Origin: Syngnathus acus
Taxonomy: Eukaryota; Chordata; Actinopteri; Syngnathiformes; Syngnathidae
Length of the DNA: 64,000 bases
Assembly (NCBI RefSeq): GCF_901709675.1
Contig: NC_051101.1
Coordinates: 13,849,416-13,913,415 of the forward strand
Direction of reading: 5' to 3'
Below are positions 63,242 to 64,000 of the stretch, piece by piece (the stretch's first letter is position 1; each line of letters begins with the position of its first letter). Both the position numbers and the translations under genes were made by a program. Under the pieces are notes generated by a model, which saw nothing but the letters and a program-made list of their open reading frames with translations, was not told where the DNA came from and did no database searches.

Positions 63242-63614
63242 CGCCGGACCCCTTGGAACCTGGCCAAGACCGGGGGGCCCTTTTGTGCACATTCCAATCA
63301 GCCGCGGATATTTATACTCGGAGGCCTAATTGAAAGGTTGACTTGTGAAGCATCTGTGCACACACGCCCGCCGCCGCCGCCGCCCCCTCTGCTCCGTCTA
63401 GTGTTGACCCGGCGGAGGAAGGAGCCAGACGTGGCGCGTGCATGTCCCCGAGGGGAACCCGGATGCAAAGTGCCTGGCCTCTGCCAAAAGGTGGAATTGG
63501 GGATTTGTTTCCATTTCCTCGAATTTGACGCCCCGAGACGCAGAGACGTCATCGTCGTAATAATAAAATGCGACCTTGATTTTTAATTCACTGTCACACC
63601 ACGTTCTCAAGTCA

Positions 63615-63850
63615 GATCTCCCAAATCAACATTTCCCATTCATTTCAATGGAAAGGCCACTAATCCGTTCCCACCATGACATTTTTAAGAAAACTGTATA
63701 GGATTGTACCATATTAAATAAAAACACATCAGCTATTAATAAGCCCATATTAACGGCTTTAAAATCTCTTCCGATAAAATGCTCGCCACGTTTTGTAAAC
63801 ATACTAATACACAAGAGATAACATCCATCACCACCAGGGGGCAATATAAT
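63615..63850. repeat. Interspersed repeat fragment (relative of 59.4 kb)
   Basis: It contains CATTCATTTCAATGG, ACTAATCCGTTCCCACCATG and, further on, ACCAGGGGGCAATATAATAC. It shares its core with 59370-59500. Confidence 0.5.
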
Positions 63851-64000
63851 ACATTCAGCCTTAACGGTGAATCCAACTATTTTAATGGAGAAGAATGACG
63901 TGAATAGAAGAAATCTTTTCTCTGCAGCATAACACGTGATTGCTCTTTAGCGTTTTAAACACTAGGAGAAGCACGCCACGAGTCAAAATGGAAGCCAAAA

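Overview
The window is vertebrate nuclear DNA, almost certainly from a teleost fish. Genes are split by short GT-AG introns, and there are long (CA)n, (GATA)n and (ATGG)n microsatellites. Interspersed repeats resemble tRNA-derived SINEs, hAT-like, Tc1-like and LINE pieces common in fish genomes. I cannot name the species.

Three protein genes are well supported. FHL3 lies on the minus strand (coding 12342-9527, five coding exons, 279 aa) and encodes a four-and-a-half-LIM-domain protein. UTP11 lies on the plus strand (29668-31254, eight exons, 256 aa) and encodes an SSU processome component. POU3F1 lies on the minus strand (49606-48410, single exon, 398 aa) and encodes the Oct-6/SCIP-type POU-homeodomain factor. 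To my knowledge human 1p34.3 has the same gene order and relative orientation (FHL3 -, UTP11 +, POU3F1 -), so this is a conserved syntenic block. The three genes do not form a pathway; they are neighbours by descent.

Layout. Positions 1-4628 hold a satellite-like array of about 345-356 bp monomers in two opposed blocks. The left block has a two-long, two-short higher-order pattern, and every full monomer carries a 36-bp-arm hairpin. Positions 4677-5071 hold a foldback element with 44-bp terminal inverted repeats that share the array's sequence motifs and enclose a tRNA-like SINE segment. Positions 5600-6960 hold decayed hAT-like, SINE and LINE reverse-transcriptase remnants. FHL3 occupies about 9.3-12.4 kb. 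Positions 12.4-29.6 kb are intergenic with repeats, and UTP11 follows at 29.7-31.3 kb. From 31.3 kb to the end the window is a gene desert interrupted only by POU3F1. The desert contains islands rich in ATTA/TAAT and octamer sites that look like candidate developmental enhancers, separated by microsatellites and homopolymer runs.

The most noteworthy observations are: the inverted, higher-order-structured hairpin satellite and its related foldback element; a cluster of POU octamers with repeated TTTATG-core motifs 1.6-2.2 kb upstream of POU3F1; and a probable GC-AG intron in FHL3 that has a competing in-frame GT donor 18 nt downstream. I found no evidence for a new multi-gene system.
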